52,686 bases of DNA, taken from the IMG/VR virus record IMGVR_UViG_3300030333_003828, positions 1 to 52,686 of that record. One strand, 5' to 3'. Positions within the stretch are counted from its first letter, which is position 1. The number at the start of each line of letters is the position of its first letter. Below, in pieces: positions 1-7,744 of the stretch. The translations under genes were made by a program, and so were the position numbers. The DNA is from a virus. The notes beneath the pieces were generated by a model that saw only the letters and a program-made list of their open reading frames with translations, was not told the DNA's origin and searched no databases.

Positions 1-100
1 CATCAGCTTCTTTACCTTCTTTAGCTACTATAATTCCATTTACAAATACATAAAAGGGAGCTCTATTTGTTAAATTATTAGGATTACCCGCTTCCCAAGC
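1..100. repeat. Terminal direct repeat, left copy
   Basis: The first 100 bases are repeated at 52587-52686. Bases 1-98 match exactly, base 99 differs (g here, c at 52685) and base 100 matches. An open reading frame continues in frame from the left copy into the sequence preceding the right copy. The simplest reading is an assembly overlap of a circularly mapping phage genome of about 52,586 bp. A true short terminal repeat of the packaged DNA cannot be excluded from sequence alone. Confidence 0.93.
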
Positions 101-3100
101 ACCATTAGAAGTATGGTCTCCAATGTTTGTAGTTTGTGACTCTTCTCTATCATGGTCAAACGTAACAGCATAATGAATCCATTCATCTACAGGACCATTT
201 GGATATTGATTAATACCTACATTACCATCCATGTCAGTTTGAGTCCCATTCCATTCCCCATCAGTTCCAAATGAATGAGGATTGGCAACAGTTGAATTAT
301 TTAGGTTACCTAAAGCGAAATCAGTATATATAGATTCCGAAGCACTAGAGCCCCAAGTAACATATGTATAAAGTATATTGTTGTGATTTATTTGTACCCT
401 TAGTCCTTGTTTGGAAGTACTTTGAGAATCATCAAATACCCTAACACCTTGAGTAGAACTGAGAATATCAGTTGGGTTTGAAGTAAGTTTCATCCAAAAT
501 GCTAAAGAGAAATTGGTAACAGTGCTTGATGCATTTGGTACTGGAGCTTTAGGAACCCATACATAGGGGCCAGAATTACTACTTCCACGTACCCCACTAG
601 GCTCTTCTGGTAAATTTAATGCATTAGTATCCTTCTGCCTATTCATTATAAAACCTTGAGTATCTCTAGAAGCATCTACTCCTGCTGGAATTAGTATAGT
701 CTCAGAAACATTATTAACCGTTCCGTCATTACTATTCTTCAAATCTTTCCAAGTTGCCAGACCATTATTTCTCCAATATGCTTTTAGGTTTGAACTGGCA
801 AGAGAATGGGTTAAAGCATCTAATGCCTTACCATCATTATACAATTCACCAACTTGAGCTGTTGATAAACCTGTATCCCATAAAGATACTTCTGTTATAG
901 CCCCACCAAATGGTCTAGTCCCAGCATGAGAATTTCCTATTAAAAAGTCTCTTGATGCGTCAGTATTATAACTACTACCACCACTAGGGGTTTCATTTTC
1001 AGTTATAGCTACAGATTCTCCATTTACAAATATAGTAGGATTATTATCAGTGCTATCATCATTCCAATTAACTGCAATATGATTCCAAGCTCCTTGTTTT
1101 ATTTCTCTATTAGTACTATCCCAACGTCCATTACTAGCACCGTCAAAAGATGCATCAAGCCTTATAACATAATTATCGCTAGAAAGATTTTGTATACCTA
1201 CATACCATCCAGAATCAGGAGCTGTACCATGTCCCTTGTGTAAAATAATCATATTATTAGGACTAGATGAGCCAGTAGGATAAATCCAAGCTGATACAGT
1301 ACCACCTCCATTAAAAATATCATCTATAGTAGAATCTGAACCACAATTAATATCAAAATCAGTGCCAGAATCTGTTCCAGGAAACCAAGCTAATTGATTA
1401 TAAGATTGCAATGCTGGTTGAGGTATATCTAGTTGTTGGTCTGCTTCTGACCATCCATCAGCTGTGCCTACTTCTTTAATAGATATGTTGTCCACATAAA
1501 AAATATCATCATTGCAATTAGTTCCAGAACCACCTTGTATCCTAAAAGGAACATCAGCATCATCATCTACGAATTCTCCATTTAAAGTAACCCATTCCCC
1601 TGTAGTCGTAGTGGTTTCTAATGCAGTACCACTCCCCGAGCCATCCGTAGTATATAATGTAAGACTAGTCATTCCTTGACTGGCAGGCAAATACACATCA
1701 GCAGATACAGCATAGGTTCTCCCTGCAACTAATCCTAAGTCACTACCATCTGCATTACTAGCATCCCCATTAACAAATTTAATATTAGGAGTAGAAGAGA
1801 TTGAATCTGCAGTCACTTTAATTGATTTACTTCCCCCATTAGCTTGCTCATCACTCAATGCAATAGTAGCCACATCATGCGTCCCATTCCCATTGAGACC
1901 TAAACTATTAACAGTAGGAGCAGCGGATTCACAATCACTATTAGTTACTAATTCATCACCATAAAATACAGTAGTTGCATGATGTTTGTCGTTTACAGGA
2001 TAAATTGAAATATTATCATATATACCTTTAGTCCCTGTACCAGATGTAAAAAGTCTTATATTAGAACCTCCTGTTTCTTGAGATGTATAATAATAGCTTT
2101 TAGTTTCAAAATCAGTTGAACCAAATGAAAGAACATTTGTTGATGTTCCTATAACATCAGACAATAATCTAACATAAGCATATCCACTCCCTTCAATTTT
2201 ACAAGTTACAGTAAGCTTATATGTTACTCCAGATACATGTGTTATACCTTGTTGTACTAAATCATTTGCATCACCCCCAGTAACCCCTTGAGCATATCCA
2301 GTCACTCCAGTTTCTTTACTTAATACAGGAGGAGTGTCTGAACTAGATAATTCCCAGTCTTCAGCTATAGTATCACTTGTATGCCATGTTCCTTCCATGC
2401 TACCATTAGTAATAATATCTCCAGTTACTATTCCTGTATTAGCTCCATCCATTATAAAATGTTTACCATCATTAACTCCATCACTCCCTCTTTGTCCATC
2501 TTGCATAGGATACCAGAGTTTTAGATTAGACTCTGTAAGTGAAGTGCCACTATTATTTAATGCTAAAGATTCAGGATTAAGGTAGTCATATAATGCGTCA
2601 GAGGCTGACCATGCTCCTTGCCAAGCTTGTAGGTCAGACATTTTTCCAGCAAATATTCTCGGAGTAGCTTCGGTAGGGTCCCAAACACCTATATATCTAA
2701 ATGATAGGTCTGGGTCATTGCCAGATGTTCCTAAAGTTGCTGTTCCATCTGCAACTCCATTTAAATAAAATGTAAGAGTACCATCACCATCATAACTCCA
2801 TACAGCCCTATACCATGTTAATGGCTGTAAAGTAGTATTTGCATTTCTTCCTGTACTAGCTCCTTGGTCATATATATATAATTTCTCATCTCCAGTAACT
2901 CCTCCACTAATACCAATAGTACCAGATGAAATTCCATTATCTGCTCCTATAATATTTTGACGCGTTTCTCCAACAGCATCATAATTAATCCATGCAGCTA
3001 CTGTCCAAGCTTTCTCTGCAGTAGTAGATTGTTCGCTGGAATCTATAAATAAAGTATCTGCTCCTAAATCTAAATAATCACTAACACCATCAAACTCTAA

Positions 3101-3655
3101 TGCTCTGCCTGAATATATCTGTCCATGATTATTGTTGCCTATAGATTCTAGTTTATAAACAGATACTTCTGATACTGATATCACAGCATCTGTACTTGCA
3201 AGGATATGAAAGTTACCTTCACCCGTTGCTGGTGAAAAATCAAAAGTCCAAGACCCATCAGGACTATTTCCAGATGTACTATTAATAATATATCCAGTAG
3301 CATAAGAACCTGTATGAAGTCTTAATTCTCCAGATGTATAGTCAGAAACTACTATTTTAACTCTATATCTATCTGTTACAGGAAGAAAAGGACCAACACT
3401 TACGTCTTGTAACTTTCTTGTTTTGGTTGTTGTAACACTAGCCCAAACAGCTTTGCCGCCAGTTATTGAAAGACCTAAATCACTAACTGTCCAGTGGTCG
3501 CCTGCTCTAGTCCTATCATCAGCATCTGCTTCAGCTAAAGCTACATCAAAACTAGGGTCTTCAAGTAATTGTTCTCCTACTATCTGTTCTGACGTAGAAG
3601 TATCTACTGCTCTGTATTTAGTTGGTTTTAATATTTTTTGTATAGTAGCAGTCAT
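1..3655 (-). CDS. Giant multi-LamG/CBM-like virion protein, N-terminal 1218 codons (continues at 52378-52686)
   Basis: The frame starts with ATG at 3655, just after the LamG gene at 3655-4425 stops, and stays open to base 1. Joined across the terminal repeat it continues in frame to a TAA at 52380-52378, giving 1287 residues. It is likely a surface adhesin or head/tail fibre that binds glycans. Concanavalin-like LamG domains lie at roughly residues 184-360, 765-920 and 1000-1275. Each has the usual strands ending in a 'FYLNGVADG' or 'FVNGIIV' type hairpin and a 'YIDDLLFYSDTLTAKEV' type closing helix. Residues 400-750 hold two jelly-roll, CBM-like segments with 'YDNISIYPV' and 'YVDNISIKEV' endings. 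The position after the capsid genes suggests a virion component. The glycan target is unknown. Confidence 0.85.
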   Translation of the reverse strand, partial: MTATIQKILKPTKYRAVDTSTSEQIVGEQLLEDPSFDVALAEADADDRTRAGDHWTVSDLGLSITGGKAVWASVTTTKTRKLQDVSVGPFLPVTDRYRVKIVVSDYTSGELRLHTGSYATGYIINSTSGNSPDGSWTFDFSPATGEGNFHILASTDAVISVSEVSVYKLESIGNNNHGQIYSGRALEFDGVSDYLDLGADTLFIDSSEQSTTAEKAWTVAAWINYDAVGETRQNIIGADNGISSGTIGISGGVTGDEKLYIYDQGASTGRNANTTLQPLTWYRAVWSYDGDGTLTFYLNGVADGTATLGTSGNDPDLSFRYIGVWDPTEATPRIFAGKMSDLQAWQGAWSASDALYDYLNPESLALNNSGTSLTESNLKLWYPMQDGQRGSDGVNDGKHFIMDGANTGIVTGDIITNGSMEGTWHTSDTIAEDWELSSSDTPPVLSKETGVTGYAQGVTGGDANDLVQQGITHVSGVTYKLTVTCKIEGSGYAYVRLLSDVIGTSTNVLSFGSTDFETKSYYYTSQETGGSNIRLFTSGTGTKGIYDNISIYPVNDKHHATTVFYGDELVTNSDCESAAPTVNSLGLNGNGTHDVATIALSDEQANGGSKSIKVTADSISSTPNIKFVNGDASNADGSDLGLVAGRTYAVSADVYLPASQGMTSLTLYTTDGSGSGTALETTTTTGEWVTLNGEFVDDDADVPFRIQGGSGTNCNDDIFYVDNISIKEVGTADGWSEADQQLDIPQPALQSYNQLAWFPGTDSGTDFDINCGSDSTIDDIFNGGGTVSAWIYPTGSSSPNNMIILHKGHGTAPDSGWYVGIQNLSSDNYVIRLDASFDGASNGRWDSTNREIKQGAWNHIAVNWNDDSTDNNPTIFVNGESVAITENETPSGGSSYNTDASRDFLIGNSHAGTRPFGGAITEVSLWDTGLSTAQVGELYNDGKALDALTHSLASSNLKAYWRNNGLATWKDLKNSNDGTVNNVSETILIPAGVDASRDTQGFIMNRQKDTNALNLPEEPSGVRGSSNSGPYVWVPKAPVPNASSTVTNFSLAFWMKLTSNPTDILSSTQGVRVFDDSQSTSKQGLRVQINHNNILYTYVTWGSSASESIYTDFALGNLNNSTVANPHSFGTDGEWNGTQTDMDGNVGINQYPNGPVDEWIHYAVTFDHDREESQTTNIGDHTSNGAWEAGNPNNLTNRAPFYVFVNGIIVAKEGKEAD

Positions 3656-4425
3656 TATACTAGTGTCCCATTGTTTGAACCATGTGAATCGTTAGCATTT
3701 GTATCTAAATTCCACCATGATACTAAACTACCTTTTTCACTAGTTGATAAATCTGCATACTGTTTCCACATAATTGATTTGACTTCTGCTTGAGTTAATT
3801 CTCTAGAGTACAATGAAACATTAGAGGCATATCCTTTTAAAGCTGAATCAGTGCCATTTATTCCTACTGATTTTCCTATCGTAAAATTTGTAGTAGAATG
3901 ATTTGATTCAAAATTAACATCTGTATCTGTAGCTTGAAGGACTCCATTTATATAACCTTTCGAGGTTAACGAACCTGTCGTTCCACTTGACAATGTTACA
4001 TATATATGTGACCAACTGTCCTTATATCTTAAAGTAGTTAAAAAATCTGAATCTATACTTTTTATATCATCTACTCCATTAGTATTATCCCCAAATGACA
4101 TTTGTAAAGCATTATTATTAAGTCTTAAAAGAGCTCCCTCTACATGGTCTGTATCCCAACCTGCTTGACCTATCAAAGTTGCAAATTGGTCTCCTTGCGT
4201 TGAACTAATCCAAAACCATCCACCGAAACTAAGTCCTGAAGTACCTAAATTTATAGCACCACAATCAATATAATCATCAACAGTATTTCCTCCAAAATAT
4301 ACAGCACCATCACTTAGTGGCTGTACTGCTCCTGCAGGATACATATGTTTCATAACTAGGCTATCTGTAACGATGCCTGGAGTAACTATTTTTGACTTAG
4401 TTAGTTTAGTTCCTAAACCTAACAT
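3655..4425 (-). CDS. LamG-domain virion protein (256 aa)
   Basis: This is a single LamG/concanavalin A-like domain preceded by a short N-terminal segment (residues 1-38) that probably anchors it to the capsid or tail. Residues about 40-225 show the family pattern: 'DYIDCG', a 'LSFGGWFWI' strand, a 'WSHIYVTL' strand, 'GYINGVLQATDTD', and the closing 'SNVSLYSRELTQAEVKSI'. A tail rich in Trp, Asp and Asn follows ('GSLVSWWNLD'). It shares a base with the start of the giant LamG gene downstream and follows the 119-aa gene by one base, so the three are translated as one unit. The role is probably decoration or host-surface binding. The fold is confident, the partner is not. Confidence 0.8.
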   Translation of the reverse strand: MLGLGTKLTKSKIVTPGIVTDSLVMKHMYPAGAVQPLSDGAVYFGGNTVDDYIDCGAINLGTSGLSFGGWFWISSTQGDQFATLIGQAGWDTDHVEGALLRLNNNALQMSFGDNTNGVDDIKSIDSDFLTTLRYKDSWSHIYVTLSSGTTGSLTSKGYINGVLQATDTDVNFESNHSTTNFTIGKSVGINGTDSALKGYASNVSLYSRELTQAEVKSIMWKQYADLSTSEKGSLVSWWNLDTNANDSHGSNNGTLV

Positions 4426-4426
4426 G

Positions 4427-4786
4427 TTATCCTAAATATAAAAATGCTGAGCCACTATCTAAAGCAACTGTTTTCCATCTTCCATAAATTGTTAATCCAG
4501 CAGGTAATGTTGTACTTCCTATAGCATCATCATTTGTAGAAGGACCTGCCTGAGCTCTTGTACTCCAATTGGAATCTGCAGTAGTGCCTGCGCTATCTAA
4601 GACAGCATCTTCTACTATTTGTATAGCTACAACAACCATCCCATCAGGAGGAGTTATAGTATCTGTTGTTCCACTTGCAATAAAAGACACACCATTACCG
4701 CCCAAATCAACACCTTTGGCGGCTGGTCCAGTTTCATCTCTAGTCTGCACTGTTCCTGCATGTGTTATTGTTAAATTACTACTCAT
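4427..4786 (-). CDS. Small structural protein (119 aa)
   Basis: I do not recognise the family. The protein is beta-rich and low in charge, begins 'MSSNLTITHAGTVQTRDE', and has no membrane segment or signal peptide. Its composition (Thr, Ala, Gly, Val) and its place between the 154-aa capsid-proximal gene and the LamG genes suggest a head decoration or stabilising protein. A hairpin terminator at 4809-4835 separates it from the gene upstream, so it may be made in smaller amounts than the capsid. The ribosome site is GGAG seven bases before the ATG. Confidence 0.65.
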   Translation of the reverse strand: MSSNLTITHAGTVQTRDETGPAAKGVDLGGNGVSFIASGTTDTITPPDGMVVVAIQIVEDAVLDSAGTTADSNWSTRAQAGPSTNDDAIGSTTLPAGLTIYGRWKTVALDSGSAFLYLG

Positions 4787-4808
4787 TATTTCTCCATTTA
4801 AAAGTTAT

Positions 4809-4835
4809 GTTAAGGGGCCATAAAGACCCCTTAAC
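4809..4835 (-). terminator. Hairpin terminator or attenuator after the 154-aa gene
   Basis: A perfect 9-bp stem (GTTAAGGGG paired with CCCCTTAAC) has a 9-nt loop. On the minus strand it lies just past the stop of the 4849-5313 gene. It is followed by an A/T stretch with a short T run rather than a full U tract, so it is probably a partial terminator that trims transcription between the abundant capsid genes and the distal LamG genes, or an mRNA-stabilising end. Confidence 0.65.
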
Positions 4836-4848
4836 TATTATTACATCA

Positions 4849-5313
4849 CTATGATGGGTCAGAACCTATACCGCCTACAGTTAAAGTTTCGTCTTCATTT
4901 TGAAGTTGAGTAACTATAACTCTGGCATGATTACTACTCTCATTACCAGTAGAGGTGATAGCGATTTTAAAATATTGCCAAGGCAAATTCGTCAAATCAA
5001 CAGTACCACTAGTATAAGTATTAGCCCCTGCACTACCAGCCACTGAAGCTGCTACATCATCTGATACTTTAGCAAAAGTACCTCCAGATGTATTTGAAGC
5101 ATATAAGTCGACAACATTAGTATTAGCTGGGTCATCATCATACTCAACAGTTACCCCTATAATACCTCTTTTAAAGTCAACTCCTACTTCGAATTCATCA
5201 CTTTGTGCAGTTCCCGCGTTAGTAAGAGCTAAACCATTAGCATTTAAAGTAGTGCCTAGCGCTAGATTATAATATCTAACCATACCATTTACTTTATCTT
5301 TAGTCCAAGCCAT
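4849..5313 (-). CDS. Probable capsid decoration or accessory head protein (154 aa)
   Basis: This gene lies directly downstream of the major capsid gene with a 13-base gap. The protein is beta-rich, ending 'RVIVTQLQNEDETLTVGGIGSDPS'. It contains a central segment typical of phage beta-sandwich decoration proteins ('GVTVEYDDDPANTNVVDLYAS'-like strands, then 'LPWQYFKIAITSTGNESS'). It has no enzymatic motif. A strong AGGAGG ribosome site precedes the ATG and a terminator hairpin follows, both consistent with high-level production. The decoration role is inferred from position. A tail or neck component is the alternative. Confidence 0.6.
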   Translation of the reverse strand: MAWTKDKVNGMVRYYNLALGTTLNANGLALTNAGTAQSDEFEVGVDFKRGIIGVTVEYDDDPANTNVVDLYASNTSGGTFAKVSDDVAASVAGSAGANTYTSGTVDLTNLPWQYFKIAITSTGNESSNHARVIVTQLQNEDETLTVGGIGSDPS

Positions 5314-5326
5314 AATCTACCTCCTA

Positions 5327-6736
5327 TTAAGTGAATCTAAGTATTGCGTGAGTTTCAGGAAGACTAATCTCAAGACCAGCTTCAGTGATGATTTGGTCTT
5401 GTCGACCATCAACACCATTGTCTTGTACGTTAGTTTCAATAAAGGTATCTCGACTAATACCGTTACCCACTAGTGGTCTATAAGCTACATTCTTCATATC
5501 AATAGCTATACAATAATCTTCCCATATACCTCTTAATAGAGGTTCAGCAACAAAATGTAAATTACCGAAAATAGTATTTACAACTGTTACCTGATGCCCA
5601 AAAGCACCTTTGATAGATTGTATATCTAATCTATATTGAGATGAGCCTATAGAGTTATTCAAGAAAGAGCCATTACCTAATTTATTAAGATAAGTAATTA
5701 CTTTTCTTGAAGCAAGAACTAGCTTATTTCCAGAATTACCACTTTCAGGCGCGAAGAAATCTTCCATCGCATCTAAGAAAGCATCATAACCAGAAGAAGC
5801 ATAACTCATAGTATATATTTTACCATTTTGCTCTGTGTATGGAAGCATCCCCCAAGATTGTCTGGTTGGAGTTCCTGAAGTTTCGTTAGAAGCAGAACCT
5901 ATCCCAAACAACATTGCTTGTTCAATATCCATTTTATGCTCCATAAGTTTATCTTGCCAGATTCTTTGAAACTCATTTTTAATACCTCTATATTCAGTAG
6001 CAAGAGCTGTATTAGAAAAGATATTCATACCAGTTTTGAAGATTTGACAATATCCTTCTCTGTCCCATAATTTATCTTCCCAACCAGTAGGAGTATCAGT
6101 TCCTTCAGCCCATGATGTTCCAATTACTTGGCCTCTATCGCCATCAACATAGTGAATCTTACCATTTGAATTAGTAAAATCACCTGCTGCGTACGCAGCA
6201 CCTGTTGCTGCATTTACAATTGATAAAACATCAGCCTCTATAGGGGTACCATTACTAGCCTGTGCATCTACAGCTGTGATTTTTAATGTTACTCTCACAT
6301 CAGTATGTTCAGCATCAGAACCAGTAAAATCTGCTTCTGCCTCTACTACAATTACTTGTCCAACAAGTAAAAAGTTTGGAGCTGTATCAGTCCCAGTTAT
6401 TTTTCCATATTGGTCATATGCACAAGTTAAAGATAGTTCTGAACTATTTGCTGGAGCAAAATCAGATAATGCTGCTGTGCCACCTGCAGTTTTATCTAAT
6501 CCTGTTCTAACTGTAAAATTACGTCTTTGCCACTGATGTCTCTGTTCTAAAAACTTAAAAACAGGGTCATTAGTAACCTTTTTTGCTACTTTGTTAAGAT
6601 ACACGAAGAAAGGACTTTGCTGAGGAGCAAGTTCGGCAACCCTATCACCAAAATCAAACTTTCTACGAGTATCGTCAATAGAAACACCTTGGGCTGTCCC
6701 AGATGCCACATTACTAAACACTGTTGCGTTAGCCAT
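5327..6736 (-). CDS. Major capsid protein (469 aa)
   Basis: This forms the icosahedral head shell. The call rests on its position directly downstream of portal and scaffold, its length, and sequence features usual for HK97-fold coat proteins. The N-terminal arm is rich in Ala, Val and Ser. Next comes a 'QSPFFVYLNKVAKK' segment and a long central region with 'MLFGIGSASNET', 'SYDAFLDAMEDFF' and 'GNSGNKLVLASRKVITYLNKL'. The C-terminal domain has 'LLRGIWEDYCIAIDMKNVAYRPL' and ends 'GLEISLPETHAILRFT'. Residues about 90-200 probably form an inserted surface domain. No N-terminal protease is encoded nearby, and a separate scaffold gene precedes it, as in P22-type assembly. The ribosome site AGGAG lies inside a potential hairpin (see 6737-6796). 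Confidence 0.85.
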   Translation of the reverse strand: MANATVFSNVASGTAQGVSIDDTRRKFDFGDRVAELAPQQSPFFVYLNKVAKKVTNDPVFKFLEQRHQWQRRNFTVRTGLDKTAGGTAALSDFAPANSSELSLTCAYDQYGKITGTDTAPNFLLVGQVIVVEAEADFTGSDAEHTDVRVTLKITAVDAQASNGTPIEADVLSIVNAATGAAYAAGDFTNSNGKIHYVDGDRGQVIGTSWAEGTDTPTGWEDKLWDREGYCQIFKTGMNIFSNTALATEYRGIKNEFQRIWQDKLMEHKMDIEQAMLFGIGSASNETSGTPTRQSWGMLPYTEQNGKIYTMSYASSGYDAFLDAMEDFFAPESGNSGNKLVLASRKVITYLNKLGNGSFLNNSIGSSQYRLDIQSIKGAFGHQVTVVNTIFGNLHFVAEPLLRGIWEDYCIAIDMKNVAYRPLVGNGISRDTFIETNVQDNGVDGRQDQIITEAGLEISLPETHAILRFT

Positions 6737-6796
6737 GTCTATACTCTCCTAATTAACTCTCTCTCAGCTGTCGTGGGACCTTCGAGTAGAGTATGG
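6737..6796 (-). promoter_or_regulatory. Structured leader of the capsid gene
   Basis: These 60 bases separate scaffold and capsid genes in an otherwise gap-free operon. ATACTCT (6741-6747) and AGAGTAT (6788-6794) can form a 7-bp helix that includes part of the AGGAG ribosome site of the capsid gene. CGTGG/CCACG offers an internal competing stem. This could set capsid translation or protect the 5' end of a processed capsid mRNA. It is seen as pairing potential only, with no comparative support. Confidence 0.4.
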
Positions 6797-7744
6797 TTAC
6801 CACGGATTTTTTTTATTAAAATCCGATATCATATTATCCATAATCTTGTCAGAATCACTTCTTGCATCGTTTCCGCCACCCTGACCTGTCTGCACTCCCA
6901 TCGGAGATGGAATTTGCTGAGCTCTTTGAGTTTGTTGAAACTCAGGGCTCGGTCCAGCATTAGGATTTGGTTGGCCTTGGCCTTTCTGCAATCTGTATAA
7001 CTGTACAAGATTATCTAAATTTAATGAATTAGGGTCAGACATCTGTTGAATAAACTCTTGAGCTTCAGTTTGTTCAAAGCCATAATGACCTTGAAGATGA
7101 GAACTAACACTCTGCATTTGCTGTCTTTCTTGCGCATATGCTTGTTGTCTTTGAATCTCTTCTTGCCTCTGTTTCTCTTGAGCATCTAACTTTGATTGCA
7201 TCTGAGTTACAGTATACTCTTGTTTAAGAGTATTGTATTCAGACATATCATCACGCCATTCCTCATATTCATCTAAATACCTAGCACTTTCGCTATTAGG
7301 GTCAGCATACGCCTCTTCCCTATTAAAGGTTCTAGGTTTTTTGGGCTTACTTGGAGGTGCAGGAAATTCCTCTACAGGTTCTGCTGCCTTCGCAGGAGCT
7401 GTTTGCATTTGTTGCATCTGAGCTTGTAACATCTCATTCTGCTTCTGTAATTCTGATAATTGATTATTAGTCTGAGCTGCCTGACTTTGCCAGTACTCAA
7501 AACGTTTTTCATCATTTTTAGCAGAATACTCTTGTGCTTGCTCTTGTATAGGTGCAGGTTCAGGGGTCGCAGTTTCTACTGGAGCCTGTTCCTGTGTTTC
7601 TGTTGTTTCCTGGCTGCCAAAAAAAGCATCCTCAACTGACGTATTATTACTATTAGAGTCCTCAGTTGGCCATGGTCCTTCAAACGCCTGATTAGCGTCG
7701 TTAGGATTAGCACTTTGAGGAGTGTCTACCGTATTATCTGTCAT
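6797..7744 (-). CDS. Scaffolding protein (315 aa)
   Basis: This protein would guide procapsid assembly and then leave or be degraded. It is highly charged, rich in Gln and Glu, and has no globular domain signature. Residues 80-125 form a Gln-rich coiled coil ('QLSELQKQNEMLQAQMQQM'), and residues 150-230 a second long helix ('LDAQEKQRQEEIQRQQA'). The C-terminus carries the short basic and aromatic tail (ending 'MISDFNKKNPW') seen in many scaffolds that dock on the coat. It overlaps the portal gene by 4 bases (ATGA type) and precedes the capsid gene, the classical place for a scaffold. The sequence is too divergent to assign to a named family. Confidence 0.75.
   Translation of the reverse strand: MTDNTVDTPQSANPNDANQAFEGPWPTEDSNSNNTSVEDAFFGSQETTETQEQAPVETATPEPAPIQEQAQEYSAKNDEKRFEYWQSQAAQTNNQLSELQKQNEMLQAQMQQMQTAPAKAAEPVEEFPAPPSKPKKPRTFNREEAYADPNSESARYLDEYEEWRDDMSEYNTLKQEYTVTQMQSKLDAQEKQRQEEIQRQQAYAQERQQMQSVSSHLQGHYGFEQTEAQEFIQQMSDPNSLNLDNLVQLYRLQKGQGQPNPNAGPSPEFQQTQRAQQIPSPMGVQTGQGGGNDARSDSDKIMDNMISDFNKKNPW

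Noticed and set aside
6822-6850. CGGATTTT/AAAATCCG stem at the end of the scaffold gene as a terminator
   Set aside because: It lies within coding sequence, has no T run on the transcribed side, and is explained by the codons of the C-terminal residues.
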